DNA of 64,000 nucleotides from Mesorhizobium sp. M4B.F.Ca.ET.203.01.1.1 (GCF_004791025.1 NZ_SRUO01000012.1:124001-188000), one strand, 5' to 3'; counted from the stretch's first letter, positions 29,994 through 38,834 are shown. Program-made: numbers and translations. The notes: generated by a model from the sequence alone, not told the origin.

Positions 29994-30208
29994 GATTCCT
30001 GCTCTTGCCCCTGCCCCGGTTTCCTTGAACATCCTTTCGGAGCCAGGCATTACGCCTGGCTGCAAAAATGCTCCAGCCGGTTAACCGGCTCAACTTATCC
30101 TCTGACAGGGTTTTGCGACAGTTTCATTTCATCGATCTTGCAAAGAGGCCGGTTATGATCCAGATGCAAACTGGCCGAAAGCAGGCCGAGACCAAATTGG
30201 AGACGACG

Positions 30209-30454
30209 ATGGCAGGCGGTTCCATTCCCCATTTCCAGAACGATGCGGGCCATCCGGCGATCGACATCGGCGTCAGAGAATTCATGTGCACGGGCGCCAA
30301 CCCGCCTTTCGACCATCCGCATGTCTTCCTCGACATGGGCGACGACAACGAGAAGGTCTGCCCCTATTGCTCGACGCTCTACCGTTATTCGTCGAAGCTG
30401 AAGGCGACGGAAACGGTGCCGCCGGGCTGCCTCTATATCGACCAGGCCGCCTGA
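30209..30454 (+). CDS. zf-CHCC zinc-finger protein (NDUFS6-like)
   Basis: 81 residues. The metal site is visible: EFMCTGANPPFDHPHVFLDM (Cys, His) and KVCPYCSTLYRY (CxxC), the zf-CHCC pattern of the mitochondrial complex I accessory subunit NDUFS6 and its alphaproteobacterial homologues. GGAG precedes ATG 30209; the frame is open upstream but unlike the family. It probably binds one zinc and assists complex I, by analogy. Confidence 0.92.
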   Translation: MAGGSIPHFQNDAGHPAIDIGVREFMCTGANPPFDHPHVFLDMGDDNEKVCPYCSTLYRYSSKLKATETVPPGCLYIDQAA

Positions 30455-30473
30455 CTCTTTCGCGACAGATCTG

Positions 30474-31709
30474 ATGGACGACGCGCGCTCCCGGCAAGTC
30501 GTCATCGCCGGAGCGGGTATCGCCGGGTTAACCGCGGCCATTGCGTTCGCCGAACGCGGCCATCGCGTGCAGATTTTCGAACAGGCGCCGCGACTCGAAG
30601 CGGCCGGCGCCGGCATCCAACTTTCCCCCAACGCGACGCGCATCCTCAGGCAGGTCGGCGTGCTCGATCGGTTGCTTCCGCATGCCGTTCGGCCGGAGGC
30701 GGTGGTGCTGAAGGACGCCGCGACGCTCAGTGAACTGGCGCGGGTGCCGCTGGGGCAAGCCGGCGAGAGCCGTTGGGGTGCGCCCTATCTCGTCGCCCAC
30801 CGTGCCGACGTACAGGCGGCGCTGACAGCGCAGGCCGCGGAGTGCCGCGACATCGAACTCGTCACCGGCGCACGAGTAACAGGCCTTGCCACCGGGCCGC
30901 AAGGCGTTGCGGTGACGGTCGAAGCGGACGGGCGCAGGATCGAGGCCAGCGGCCAATTGCTGGTCGGCGCCGACGGCGTCTGGTCGTCGCTTCGCGAAAA
31001 GCTCGCCGTCATGGAGCCGGGCTTCGGCAAGAGCCGCTTCTCGGGCGAGCTTGCCTGGCGCGCGACGGTCGCGGCTGAAAGTGCCGCCGGAGAAGCCTTT
31101 GCAACGGTCGGCGGCACGGACTGCGTCACCACCTTTCTGCATCCTGGCTTCCACCTGGTGGCCTATCCGGTGAGCCAAGGCAGCGCCTTCAACCTCGCCG
31201 CCTTCACCAGGGGCGAGCGCATCGCCGAAGGCTGGTCCGGCCATGCCGACCCGGCCATCCTCTCAGGCGCCATGCGCGGCACGGCGCCGGCGCTGGCAAG
31301 GCTTGTCGCGCAGGCCAGTCCGTGGACGGCGTTTCCGATCCATACCGTCGCCCAGCAGCGCTGGACGACGCCAGCCGGGATCGCGCTCATTGGCGACGCC
31401 GCGCATGCGATGACGCCGTTCGCGGCGCAGGGCGCCGCCATGGCAATAGAGGACGCCGCGATGCTTGCCGGCATGGTCGCCGACTTCCCCGACGATCCAG
31501 GGCAGAGCCTTGCCGTCTGGGAGAACCTGAGGCGGCCGCGCATCGCGAAGGTACTGAGGCGCGGCGCGCTCAACCGGCTTGCCTGGCATGCCCGGGGGCC
31601 GGTGGCGATCGCGCGCAACCTGGTGCTGGCGACGCGGCCGGCGGAGAAGCTCGCGGCCGATCTGGACTGGCTCTACGGGTGGGAGGCGCGGAAGGTGGTG
31701 CGGCGTTGA
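30474..31709 (+). CDS. FAD-dependent monooxygenase (salicylate-hydroxylase-like)
   Basis: 411 residues. Dinucleotide fold VVIAGAGIAGLTAAIAFAER (residues about 9-28), the DG motif QLLVGADGVWSSLREKL (about 160-176) and the GD motif GIALIGDAAHAMTPFAAQGA (about 300-320) mark class A flavoprotein hydroxylases. HRADVQAALTAQA fits the family's NADH/substrate region. Substrate unknown, likely an aromatic. It follows the zinc-finger gene by 19 bp in the same direction; its ribosome site is weak. Confidence 0.92.
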   Translation: MDDARSRQVVIAGAGIAGLTAAIAFAERGHRVQIFEQAPRLEAAGAGIQLSPNATRILRQVGVLDRLLPHAVRPEAVVLKDAATLSELARVPLGQAGESRWGAPYLVAHRADVQAALTAQAAECRDIELVTGARVTGLATGPQGVAVTVEADGRRIEASGQLLVGADGVWSSLREKLAVMEPGFGKSRFSGELAWRATVAAESAAGEAFATVGGTDCVTTFLHPGFHLVAYPVSQGSAFNLAAFTRGERIAEGWSGHADPAILSGAMRGTAPALARLVAQASPWTAFPIHTVAQQRWTTPAGIALIGDAAHAMTPFAAQGAAMAIEDAAMLAGMVADFPDDPGQSLAVWENLRRPRIAKVLRRGALNRLAWHARGPVAIARNLVLATRPAEKLAADLDWLYGWEARKVVRR

Positions 31710-31722
31710 CCGCCTTAGTGGG

Positions 31723-31740
31723 CGATCGCAATTGCGATCG
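31723..31740. repeat. 18-bp perfect palindrome between convergent genes
   Basis: CGATCGCAATTGCGATCG is fully self-complementary and sits in the 74-bp gap between the monooxygenase stop and the convergent DUF2459-type gene stop. No T-run follows, so it is not a standard terminator. Confidence 0.55.
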
Positions 31741-31783
31741 GCTGGCGGGACAGCGCGAACGAATGAGGCGCTCATGATTGGCT

Positions 31784-32449
31784 TCAATCATACAACCGCA
31801 TCGACCACCCCAGCGACACGGGCAGCGGGTTCCACCAGCCGGTGCGCAGGCCGGCGGTGCGCAGCGCGGCTGCCGTCCAGGTGTTGCAGCCGACCAGCGC
31901 GTTGAAATGGCCGTTGGCCTCGTAGAAGCGGTCGAAGCGGGAATAGCCGGTATTGTCGATGGCCATCGGGCCGTTCGGTCCCTGCCGGAAGCTCGCCGCT
32001 ATATAGTCGAGCAGCGCTGAGAAACGATCGTCGTCGATGTCGAAACCGGCGACATCGGGATGCGGTTCGCTGATTGCGCCGGCGACATCGACATGCATCA
32101 CCGAGGCGTCGAGCGTCAGCGCCTTGAGGACCGGCACCGCCTTCAGCTCCGACCACGTCGGCGTTTCCAGGTAGAAGGCACGGCCGCCCCAGCCGAAGAC
32201 GATGTAGCGCACCTCCGGCACGTCGGCCGGAATGCCGGCATCGGTGAGGAAATGGAACCGCCGGCGCACCTCTTCATCGACGGGGATGGCGATGTCAGTG
32301 TGGATCGGTTTGCTCAGCACCAGGATGCGCCTGCTGCCCTCGCCCGCTGCGGCCGCCGGCCAAAGCGGGCGCGGCACCAGCGTACCGAGCGCCGCGGTGA
32401 GCGCGAACGCGGCCAGCAGGCCAACAAGGAAACGCCAGAACCTTCTCAT
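31784..32449 (-). CDS. DUF2459 (TIGR02117) family membrane-anchored protein
   Basis: 221 residues. One N-terminal membrane segment (FLVGLLAAFALTAALGTLVP) is followed by a soluble part with family-like stretches: LVLSKPIHTDIAIPVDEEVR, YIVFGWGGRAFYLETPTW, FDIDDDRFSALLDYIAASF, GCNTWTAAALRTAGLRTGWW. AAAGGTG precedes ATG 32449; GTG 32458 is in frame. The family is a conserved protein of unknown function, sometimes near polyhydroxyalkanoate or phosphate genes. Acts outside the cytoplasm, by topology. Confidence 0.85.
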   Translation of the reverse strand: MRRFWRFLVGLLAAFALTAALGTLVPRPLWPAAAAGEGSRRILVLSKPIHTDIAIPVDEEVRRRFHFLTDAGIPADVPEVRYIVFGWGGRAFYLETPTWSELKAVPVLKALTLDASVMHVDVAGAISEPHPDVAGFDIDDDRFSALLDYIAASFRQGPNGPMAIDNTGYSRFDRFYEANGHFNALVGCNTWTAAALRTAGLRTGWWNPLPVSLGWSMRLYD

Positions 32450-32497
32450 CGACGACACCTTTGCGGCCTCACGACGGATCGCCTCGGCCCGTGCATA

Positions 32498-32530
32498 TGA
32501 AAAAAGCCCGGCCGCATTGCGGCCGGGCTT
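32498..32530 (-). terminator. terminator of the aapJQMP operon
   Basis: On the minus strand AAGCCCGGCCGC (32530-32519), loop AAT, GCGGCCGGGCTT (32515-32504), then a run of T to 32498. It lies 23 bp after the aapP stop. Confidence 0.93.
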
Positions 32531-32552
32531 CTGCGTTCGATATGGGAACCGC

Positions 32553-33356
32553 TCAGTGCAGGATCTGCGACAGGAACAGTTTCGTGCGCTCGTGGCGCGG
32601 ATGGTCGAAGAACTCGGCCGGCGTGTTCTGCTCGACGATCTGGCCCTGGTCCATGAAGATCACCCGGTTGGCGACCTTGCGGGCAAAGCCCATCTCGTGG
32701 GTGACGCAGAGCATGGTCATGCCTTCCTCGGCCAGACCCACCATCGTCTCCAGCACTTCCTTGATCATTTCCGGATCAAGCGCCGAGGTCGGCTCGTCGA
32801 ACAGCATGATGCGCGGGTTCATGCACAGCGAGCGCGCGATCGCCACGCGCTGCTGCTGGCCGCCCGAAAGCTGGCCCGGATATTTGTTGGCCTGCTCAGG
32901 GATCTTGACGCGCTTGAGGAAATGCATGGCGATTTCCTCGGCCTGCTTCTTCGGTGTCTTGCGCACCCAGATCGGCGCCAGCGTGCAATTCTCCAGAATG
33001 GTCAGATGCGGGAACAGGTTGAAGTGCTGGAACACCATGCCGACCTCGCGGCGCACCTCGTCGATCTTCTTCAGATCGTTGGTCAGTTCCTTGCCATCGA
33101 CGATGATCTTGCCCTTCTGGTGCTCCTCCAGCCGGTTGATGCAGCGGATCATGGTCGACTTGCCGGAGCCGGACGGGCCGCAGATGACGATGCGCTCGCC
33201 GCGCATCACCTTGAGGTTGATGTCCTTCAGCACATGGAACTCGCCGTACCATTTGTGCATGCCGACGATGTCGATGGCGACGTCGGTCGTCGAGATGTGC
33301 ATCTTCTTGGCATCGACCTTGAGGTCGTCCGCGCTGACGGCGTTTTCGGTGGTCAT
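32553..33356 (-). CDS. aapP: general L-amino acid ABC transporter ATP-binding protein
   Basis: 267 residues. Walker A GPSGSGKSTMIRCINRLEEH (about 62-81), Q-loop VFQHFNLFPHLTILEN, signature QLSGGQQQRVAIARSL (about 170-185) and Walker B IMLFDEPTSALDPEMIKEV. The close match to amino-acid importer ATPases and the position after aapM identify it. ATG 33356 is preceded by AAGGGGAA; a TTG at 33362 is in frame. It powers the AapQM permease in the inner membrane. Last gene of the operon, followed by a terminator. Confidence 0.96.
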   Translation of the reverse strand: MTTENAVSADDLKVDAKKMHISTTDVAIDIVGMHKWYGEFHVLKDINLKVMRGERIVICGPSGSGKSTMIRCINRLEEHQKGKIIVDGKELTNDLKKIDEVRREVGMVFQHFNLFPHLTILENCTLAPIWVRKTPKKQAEEIAMHFLKRVKIPEQANKYPGQLSGGQQQRVAIARSLCMNPRIMLFDEPTSALDPEMIKEVLETMVGLAEEGMTMLCVTHEMGFARKVANRVIFMDQGQIVEQNTPAEFFDHPRHERTKLFLSQILH

Positions 33357-33431
33357 GGCCAATTCCCCTTATCGTTGTCTTTGATGCATGTCGTTACCCC
33401 AAAACCGCAATACACTCTTGGGCGACATGCA

Positions 33432-34589
33432 TCAGCGTTTGTAGCCGGTGTCGAGCCGGCGCTCCGTGTACATTGAATAGCGCGACATGCCGAAGCAGAA
33501 CAGCCAGAACACGAAGGCGGCGAACACCAGGCCGGATTTCGCGGTCTGCGGCGTCGCCCAGTTGGCGTCGGAGAAGTTCTGCTTGACGACGCCGAGCAGG
33601 TCGAACATCGAGATGATCAGCACCAGGCTGGTGTCCTTGAACATGCCGATGAAGGTGTTGACGATGCCGGGAATGACCAGCTTCAGCGCCTGCGGCAGCA
33701 CGATCAGGCCCATCTTCTGCCAGTAGCCGAGGCCGAGCGAATCGGCGCCCTCATACTGCCCTTTCGGAATCGCCTGCAGGCCGCCGCGCACCACCTCCGC
33801 CATATAGGCGGCGGCAAACAGCGAGACGCCGATCAGCGCCCTCAGGAACTTGTCGAAGGTGACGCCCTCCGGCAGGAACAGCGGCAGCATGACGCTGACG
33901 AAGAACAGCACCGTGATGAGCGGGATACCACGCACAGTCTCGATGAAGATGACGCACAGCAACTTGATGGCCGGCATCTTGGAGCGCCGGCCGAGCGCGA
34001 GCACCGTGCCGAGCGGCAGCGAGACAGCGATGCCGACGAAGGACAGGCTGAGCGTGACCAGCAGCCCGCCCCACAGCGAAGTCTCGACATGCGGCAGGCC
34101 GAACACGCCGCCGATCAGCAGGAAGAACGAGACGATCGGCAGAACGAGGAACAAGAGGATGGCGTTCAACCCCTTGCGCGGCACGCGCGGGATCAGCATC
34201 GGGACCAGCAGCGCCACGAACAGGATGGCGACGAGGATCGGCCGCCAGCGCTCCTCGATCGGATAGCGGCCGAACATGAACTGGCCGAACTTGGCGTTGA
34301 CGAAGGCCCAGCAGGCGCCGCTCCAGCCGTCCGGCTGGATGCCGCCCTGCGCGACGGTGGCGCAGACGGTGCGATCCGGACCCGTCCACTGGGCGTTGAG
34401 CAGAGCCCAGTTGATGACCTGCGGCAGGATCCAGGCGACGATGAGAATGCCGAGGATGGTCAGGATGGTGTCGCCGGGGGTGGCGATCAGGTTCTTGCGC
34501 ACCCAGGCATAGAGCCCGCGTTCGCTTGGCGGCGCCGGCTGGGCGAGAGCCATCTCGGTACGCACCCAGGACATATCATGTTCCTGCAT
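33432..34589 (-). CDS. aapM: general L-amino acid ABC transporter permease AapM
   Basis: 385 residues, long for a polar amino-acid permease, as is typical of AapM. The N-terminal part has several membrane segments (TILTILGILIVAWILPQVIN, WRPILVAILFVALLVPMLIP) before the standard permease module with LSLSFVGIAVSLPLGTVLAL, RGIPLITVLFFVSVMLPLFL, and the EAA loop YMAEVVRGGLQAIPKGQYEG. It pairs with AapQ four bases upstream. GAGGTAGGA precedes ATG 34589. Confidence 0.95.
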   Translation of the reverse strand: MQEHDMSWVRTEMALAQPAPPSERGLYAWVRKNLIATPGDTILTILGILIVAWILPQVINWALLNAQWTGPDRTVCATVAQGGIQPDGWSGACWAFVNAKFGQFMFGRYPIEERWRPILVAILFVALLVPMLIPRVPRKGLNAILLFLVLPIVSFFLLIGGVFGLPHVETSLWGGLLVTLSLSFVGIAVSLPLGTVLALGRRSKMPAIKLLCVIFIETVRGIPLITVLFFVSVMLPLFLPEGVTFDKFLRALIGVSLFAAAYMAEVVRGGLQAIPKGQYEGADSLGLGYWQKMGLIVLPQALKLVIPGIVNTFIGMFKDTSLVLIISMFDLLGVVKQNFSDANWATPQTAKSGLVFAAFVFWLFCFGMSRYSMYTERRLDTGYKR

Positions 34590-34593
34590 GGTC

Positions 34594-35781
34594 CTACCTC
34601 TCCACCAATGCCATTCTGGCGTTGACGACGTTCATGACCGCGGAGGTCACGAGGCTCAGCACCAGATAGGCGATCATCATGATCAGCACGCCCTCGACCG
34701 CCTGGCCGGTCTGGTTGAGCACCGTGCCGGCGGTGGCGGTGAGATCGGGATAGCCGATGGCGATCGCCAGCGAGGAGTTCTTGGTCAGGTTGAGATACTG
34801 GCTGGTCAGCGGCGGGATGACGATGCGCATGGCCTGCGGCACCACGACCAGCCGCAGGATCGGGCCCGAGCGCAGCCCCAGCGCCCCGGCGGCCTCGGTC
34901 TGGCCTCTGCTGACGCCCCTGATACCGGCACGCACGATCTCGGCGATGAAGGCTGCCGTGTAGCAGGACAGCGCCAGATAGAGCGACAGGAATTCCGGCT
35001 TGACCTGGAAGCCACCGGTCAGGTTGAAGGTCGATTGCTTCGGAAAATCAAAGCTCAGCGGGAAGCCGCTAAGCGCGTAGGCAAGCAGCGGCAGGCCGGC
35101 GATCAGCGCTATCGACGTCCAGAACACCGGGAACTGCTGACCGGTCACCATCTGCCGCTGGCGGGCCGTGCGGGCGACGAACCACGCCATGGCCAGGCCG
35201 ACGAGGAAGGCGACCAGGATCAGCCAGGAGCCGTCACCCCAGACGGCGCGCGGAAAATAGAAGCCGCGCTGGTTGAGGAAGGAGCCGAAGGGCAGGTTGT
35301 AGCTCTCGCGCGGCGGCGGCAGCACGGCGAGCACACCGGAATACCAGAAGAAGATGACCAGCAGCGGCGGAATGTTGCGGAAGATTTCGACATAGACCGT
35401 GCAGATCTTGCGGATCAGCCAGTTCTGCGAAAGACGACCGATGCCGACGACGAAGCCGATGATCGTGGCGGTGATGATGCCGGCGACGGCGACGATGATC
35501 GTGTTGATCAGCCCGACGATGATGGCGCGGCCATAGGTCGAATCCGACGTATAGGCGATCGGCGTGTCCGAGATATCGAAGCCGGCCCGCCCCTTCAGGA
35601 AGCCGAAGCCGGAGGCGATGTGCAGGCGTGCCAGATTGTCGATGACGTTTTGCACGATCCACCAGACCGAGCCGAACAGAATGACGATGACCAGCGTCTG
35701 GAAGAAAAGGCTGCGTACCTTAGGGTCATTGATGAAGGAAGCCCTGCTCGGCTCCTCGCGAAGGATTTCCTGCGATGCCAT
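34594..35781 (-). CDS. aapQ: general L-amino acid ABC transporter permease AapQ
   Basis: 395 residues. Membrane segments begin at FFQTLVIVILFGSVWWIVQN; the permease module includes LINTIIVAVAGIITATIIGF, IFRNIPPLLVIFFWYSGVLA, and the EAA-type loop FIAEIVRAGIRGVSRGQTEA followed by PPLTSQYLNLTKNSSLAIAI. A long periplasmic insert (YNLPFGSFLNQRGFYFPRAV) is characteristic of AapQ. AGGGGA precedes ATG 35781. It is separated from aapJ by 63 bp holding a strong hairpin. Confidence 0.95.
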   Translation of the reverse strand: MASQEILREEPSRASFINDPKVRSLFFQTLVIVILFGSVWWIVQNVIDNLARLHIASGFGFLKGRAGFDISDTPIAYTSDSTYGRAIIVGLINTIIVAVAGIITATIIGFVVGIGRLSQNWLIRKICTVYVEIFRNIPPLLVIFFWYSGVLAVLPPPRESYNLPFGSFLNQRGFYFPRAVWGDGSWLILVAFLVGLAMAWFVARTARQRQMVTGQQFPVFWTSIALIAGLPLLAYALSGFPLSFDFPKQSTFNLTGGFQVKPEFLSLYLALSCYTAAFIAEIVRAGIRGVSRGQTEAAGALGLRSGPILRLVVVPQAMRIVIPPLTSQYLNLTKNSSLAIAIGYPDLTATAGTVLNQTGQAVEGVLIMMIAYLVLSLVTSAVMNVVNARMALVER

Positions 35782-35805
35782 GCGACCGTCCCCTGGAAAG
35801 AGAAA

Positions 35806-35832
35806 CCGGGAGGCAGACAGCCTGCCTCCCGG
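35806..35832 (-). promoter_or_regulatory. intercistronic stem-loop between aapJ and aapQ
   Basis: CCGGGAGGCAG (35806-35816), 5-nt loop, CTGCCTCCCGG (35822-35832); perfect 11-bp stem. On the minus strand it is followed by TTTCTCTTTCC rather than a clean T-run, so it may act as a partial terminator or as an mRNA stabiliser giving more binding protein than permease. Confidence 0.7.
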
Positions 35833-35844
35833 ATCACATTTCGA

Positions 35845-36873
35845 TCAGCGGATCGGCGGAGCGTATTGCAGACCGCCTTTGGTCCAGAGCGCGTTGATGC
35901 CGCGCGCGATCTTGAGCGGGCTGCCCGAGCCGACATTCTTCTCGAACACTTCGCCGTAATTGCCGACAGCCTTGACGATGTTCACGACCCAGTCGTTGGA
36001 GACGCCGAGATCGGTGCCGATTTTGGTGTCAGCCTCCTGGCCGAGCACGCGCTTGATCTCGGGGTTGTCGGAGGCCTTCATCTCCTCGACATTGGCCTTG
36101 GTGATGCCGAGTTCCTCGGCGTCGAGCAGCGCGAAATAGGTCCACTTGACGATGTGGTACCACTGGTCGTCGCCCTGACGCACGGCCGGGCCGAGCGGCT
36201 CCTTGGAGATGATCTCGGGCAGCACGACATGGTCGGCGGGCGAACCCAGCGTCAGGCGGATGCCGTAGAGGCCCGACTGGTCGGTGGTGTAGACGTCGCA
36301 GCGGCCGGCGTCATAGGCGGCGTTGACCTCTTCCAGCTTCTCGAACACGACGGGGTTGTACTCCATCTTGTTCGACTTGAAGTAGTCGGCGAGGTTGAGC
36401 TCGGTCGTGGTGCCGCTCTGCACGCAGACGGCGGCGCCTGAAAGCTGCAGCGCCGAGTTCACGCCCGGCAGCTTCTTGGCGTTGATCATGAAACCCTGGC
36501 CGTCATAGTAGGTGACGCCGATGAAGTTCAGACCGAGCGCGGTGTCGCGATTGATGGTCCAGGTGGTGTTGCGCGACAGGATGTCGACCTCGCCCGACTG
36601 CAGCGCGGTGAAGCGCTCCTTGGCGCTGAGCGGTGTGAACTTGACCTTGGAGCCGTCGCCGAAGACGGCGGCCGCGACGGCGCGGCAGAAGTCGGCGTCG
36701 ATGCCCTGCCAGTCACCCTTGTCGTCCGGCGCCGAGAAGCCGGCCAGACCGGTGGAGACGCCGCACTGGATGAAGCCCTTCTGCTTGACAGTGTCGAGCG
36801 TGCCGGCCGAAGCCGCCGATGCCGTAAACCCAAGCGCGGCGGCGCCGAGAATACCGAATGCAATATGTTTCAT
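35845..36873 (-). CDS. aapJ: general L-amino acid-binding periplasmic protein
   Basis: 342 residues with a signal peptide (MKHIAFGILGAAALGFTASA, cleavage after ASAASA). The mature part has TLDTVKQKGFIQCGVSTGLA, GFSAPDDKGDWQGIDADFCR, AVAAAVFGDGSKVKFTPLSA, FTALQSGEVDILSRNTTWTI, CVQSGTTTELNLADYF and the ending ALWTKGGLQYAPPIR, typical of AapJ/BztA. ATG 36873 is chosen since the earlier ATG 36882 lacks a signal-like context and spacing. It heads aapJQMP and delivers amino acids to AapQM. Confidence 0.96.
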   Translation of the reverse strand: MKHIAFGILGAAALGFTASAASAGTLDTVKQKGFIQCGVSTGLAGFSAPDDKGDWQGIDADFCRAVAAAVFGDGSKVKFTPLSAKERFTALQSGEVDILSRNTTWTINRDTALGLNFIGVTYYDGQGFMINAKKLPGVNSALQLSGAAVCVQSGTTTELNLADYFKSNKMEYNPVVFEKLEEVNAAYDAGRCDVYTTDQSGLYGIRLTLGSPADHVVLPEIISKEPLGPAVRQGDDQWYHIVKWTYFALLDAEELGITKANVEEMKASDNPEIKRVLGQEADTKIGTDLGVSNDWVVNIVKAVGNYGEVFEKNVGSGSPLKIARGINALWTKGGLQYAPPIR

Positions 36874-36898
36874 GACCCACATACCCTTTTCTGTTTTA

Positions 36899-36926
36899 CA
36901 GGTGACCCTGTTCTCAGGCGACCCTG
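36899..36926. promoter_or_regulatory. CAGGYGACCCTG direct repeat upstream of aapJ
   Basis: CAGGTGACCCTG (36899-36910) and CAGGCGACCCTG (36915-36926) lie 26-53 bp upstream of the aapJ start, with a 16-bp period. This may be a regulator site or part of the leader. The remaining gap up to 37312 shows no supported gene. Confidence 0.4.
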
Positions 36927-37312
36927 ATCTTTTTCCCGTGTGAACGCAGCTCCCTTTCCGGCCACTCCCGGATCCCCGCATCGCAACCGACGCGCTGCCT
37001 CCCATTCACGAACTGCATCGAAGGCGATTATTCCTGTGAGGTCAAGGGAAATGACCGTTTCCCAAAGAGTTTGAAAACCGATTGCCGCAAATGCCCGAAT
37101 TGCGGCCAAACGCGCCCGCAAATTAGCCGGAGCGTGCAACCAGAGTCGGCAAAGTCCGCCCTTCCGCATGAGCCCAACACCGGCAAAGATCAGCCTGGCG
37201 TTTGTTCTTGTTTCATTGGGGAAGACCTCGCCGGCGACCGCCACGGGCGAACCGGACGACGGCTGCATTCATCAATACAAATCAACATGCATGAAGATTA
37301 GCAGGCGGACGA

Positions 37313-38191
37313 TCACCCGGCGCCGGCGAGCAGCCAGACGCCGATCGCCACCATCACCGCGCCGGAGATTCGCGGGAGAGCTCGGCCCGTCGGGACAGTC
37401 TTTTCCAGCAGGATGAGGATGGCGATCGCCGCGATCCAGAGCACGTTCATGACGCCGCCGACGAACAGGAGCGCCATCAACGCCCAGCAGCAGCCGAGGC
37501 AATAGGCGCCGTGCGCGATACCCAGCCGCAGCGCGCCTAGCGCCGCGGTGCGGAATCCGCCATGTCTGGTCAGGAAGGCGATCGGCGCCTGGCATTGGCT
37601 GAGGCAGACGCCCTTCATCGGCGTCCATTGGTAGATACCGGCGGCAATCAGGATGACGCCGCCGAGGATGCCGCTGTTGGTCGCCATCATCGGATCGAGC
37701 AAGGCGAGACGGGCGAGCAGCCATTGCGCGCCGGTCGCGGCAAGGCTGAAGCCGATCCAGACCAGCAGATAGCCGCTGAAGAACCATCCCGTCGACGCGA
37801 TGGTGCGCCCGCTCGCCGCGGCCTTGCGGCCGACGCCGGCATAAAGCAGCAGCATCGGCGCCACCGACGGCGTCATCATGCCGACCATCATCACCGCCCA
37901 CATGGCGAAGATGAAGCCGAAATCGGCCGCCGCCCAGGCGCGGAAAGCCGGCGCGACCGCCTCGCCCATATCCATGCCCGGCATGTCCATGCCGCTCATG
38001 TCCATGGTGCTCGGATCGGACATGTTCATGCCGGCCATGTCGCCGCCCGCCTGCGCGGGCGTGGCGGGCATGCTCATGTCGGCTGCGAGCCACAGCAGAT
38101 AGGCCCAGGCGAGCACCGCAATGACGACGAGCGCCGCGGCGACGACCGCGCGGTCGCGCCGCAGCACCGCCTCGAGGGCCGTGTCGGGCAT
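37313..38191 (-). CDS. DUF2182 membrane protein with Met-rich N-terminal loop
   Basis: 292 residues. After a first membrane helix (AAALVVIAVLAWAYLLWLAA) comes a periplasmic-type loop rich in Met (about residues 38-75: AGMNMSDPSTMDMSGMDMPG and more), then the DUF2182 core with about six helices: FIFAMWAVMMVGMMTPSVAP, GWFFSGYLLVWIGFSLAATG, GIYQWTPMKGVCLSQCQAPI, LGIAHGAYCLGCCWALMALL. Conserved Met and Cys pairs suggest copper or another soft metal. It follows the DUF1326 gene by 7 bp, so the two act together. DUF2182 proteins are described as predicted metal-binding membrane proteins; the function is otherwise unknown. Confidence 0.87.
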   Translation of the reverse strand: MPDTALEAVLRRDRAVVAAALVVIAVLAWAYLLWLAADMSMPATPAQAGGDMAGMNMSDPSTMDMSGMDMPGMDMGEAVAPAFRAWAAADFGFIFAMWAVMMVGMMTPSVAPMLLLYAGVGRKAAASGRTIASTGWFFSGYLLVWIGFSLAATGAQWLLARLALLDPMMATNSGILGGVILIAAGIYQWTPMKGVCLSQCQAPIAFLTRHGGFRTAALGALRLGIAHGAYCLGCCWALMALLFVGGVMNVLWIAAIAILILLEKTVPTGRALPRISGAVMVAIGVWLLAGAG

Positions 38192-38198
38192 GGCGGCG

Positions 38199-38834
38199 TC
38201 AGTGCACGACGCCGCTTTGCGAAAGGTGGATTTCGGCGAAGTGGCTGTGCGTGTCCGCGACCTCGAATTTGATCGGGCCGGTCGCCTTGGTCCAGCCGCG
38301 TCCGGCTTCAGCGAGCGTGTATTCGAAGCCATGCGGCAGGTCGATGCGCGCCCGATGCTCGGCGCCGGTAACAGGGTTCTTGATCGGCTCGCCGTACCCC
38401 TCGGCAATGCCAGGCACGCTCAACCGGGCCGTCCTTGCGTCGATGTCGACGTTGAAGTCGATAGCGGCGAAGATCGGATCGTGGACTTTCTCCAGCGTGG
38501 TCGAGAAGACCTGGAAGATGGTGGCGCCGGGCTCGGTATCCTGGCCGCTCAGGATGCGAAGCAGCGCGTCGCGCTGCGCCTGCGTTGCCCGCTCGTCGAT
38601 GACCACCGCGGCCTCGCCCTTGCCGTGGTGGATCGCACCCGGCCAGCGAAAGACGCCGGCGAAGCGCAAGCCGTCAAGCCTGGTGTCGCCGTGCTGGCCC
38701 TTTTCGATTTCCATGCCGACGACCGCCTGGCAGAACCCTTCGGTTGGCAAGGCGTTGAACTGGCACGGGCAGCCATAGGCGCAGTTGCAGTTGACGAATT
38801 CGCGTGCCTTCATCGTCCACTTGACGTCGGGCAT
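38199..38834 (-). CDS. DUF1326 protein with Cys-rich N-terminus
   Basis: 211 residues. EFVNCNCAYGCPCQFNALPT (residues about 12-31) holds four close Cys typical of DUF1326, with VGMEIEKGQHGDTRLDGLRF and RWPGAIHHGKGEAAVVIDER downstream. No signal peptide is evident, so it is probably cytoplasmic. GGGAGG precedes ATG 38834. It is the first gene of a pair with DUF2182, a recurring genomic partnership. The Cys cluster and the partner's Met-rich loop point to metal handling (inference). Confidence 0.85.
   Translation of the reverse strand: MPDVKWTMKAREFVNCNCAYGCPCQFNALPTEGFCQAVVGMEIEKGQHGDTRLDGLRFAGVFRWPGAIHHGKGEAAVVIDERATQAQRDALLRILSGQDTEPGATIFQVFSTTLEKVHDPIFAAIDFNVDIDARTARLSVPGIAEGYGEPIKNPVTGAEHRARIDLPHGFEYTLAEAGRGWTKATGPIKFEVADTHSHFAEIHLSQSGVVH

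Noticed and set aside
36870..37268. 132-codon minus-strand frame upstream of aapJ
   Set aside because: No family-like sequence, no ribosome site, and it overlaps the aapJ promoter region.
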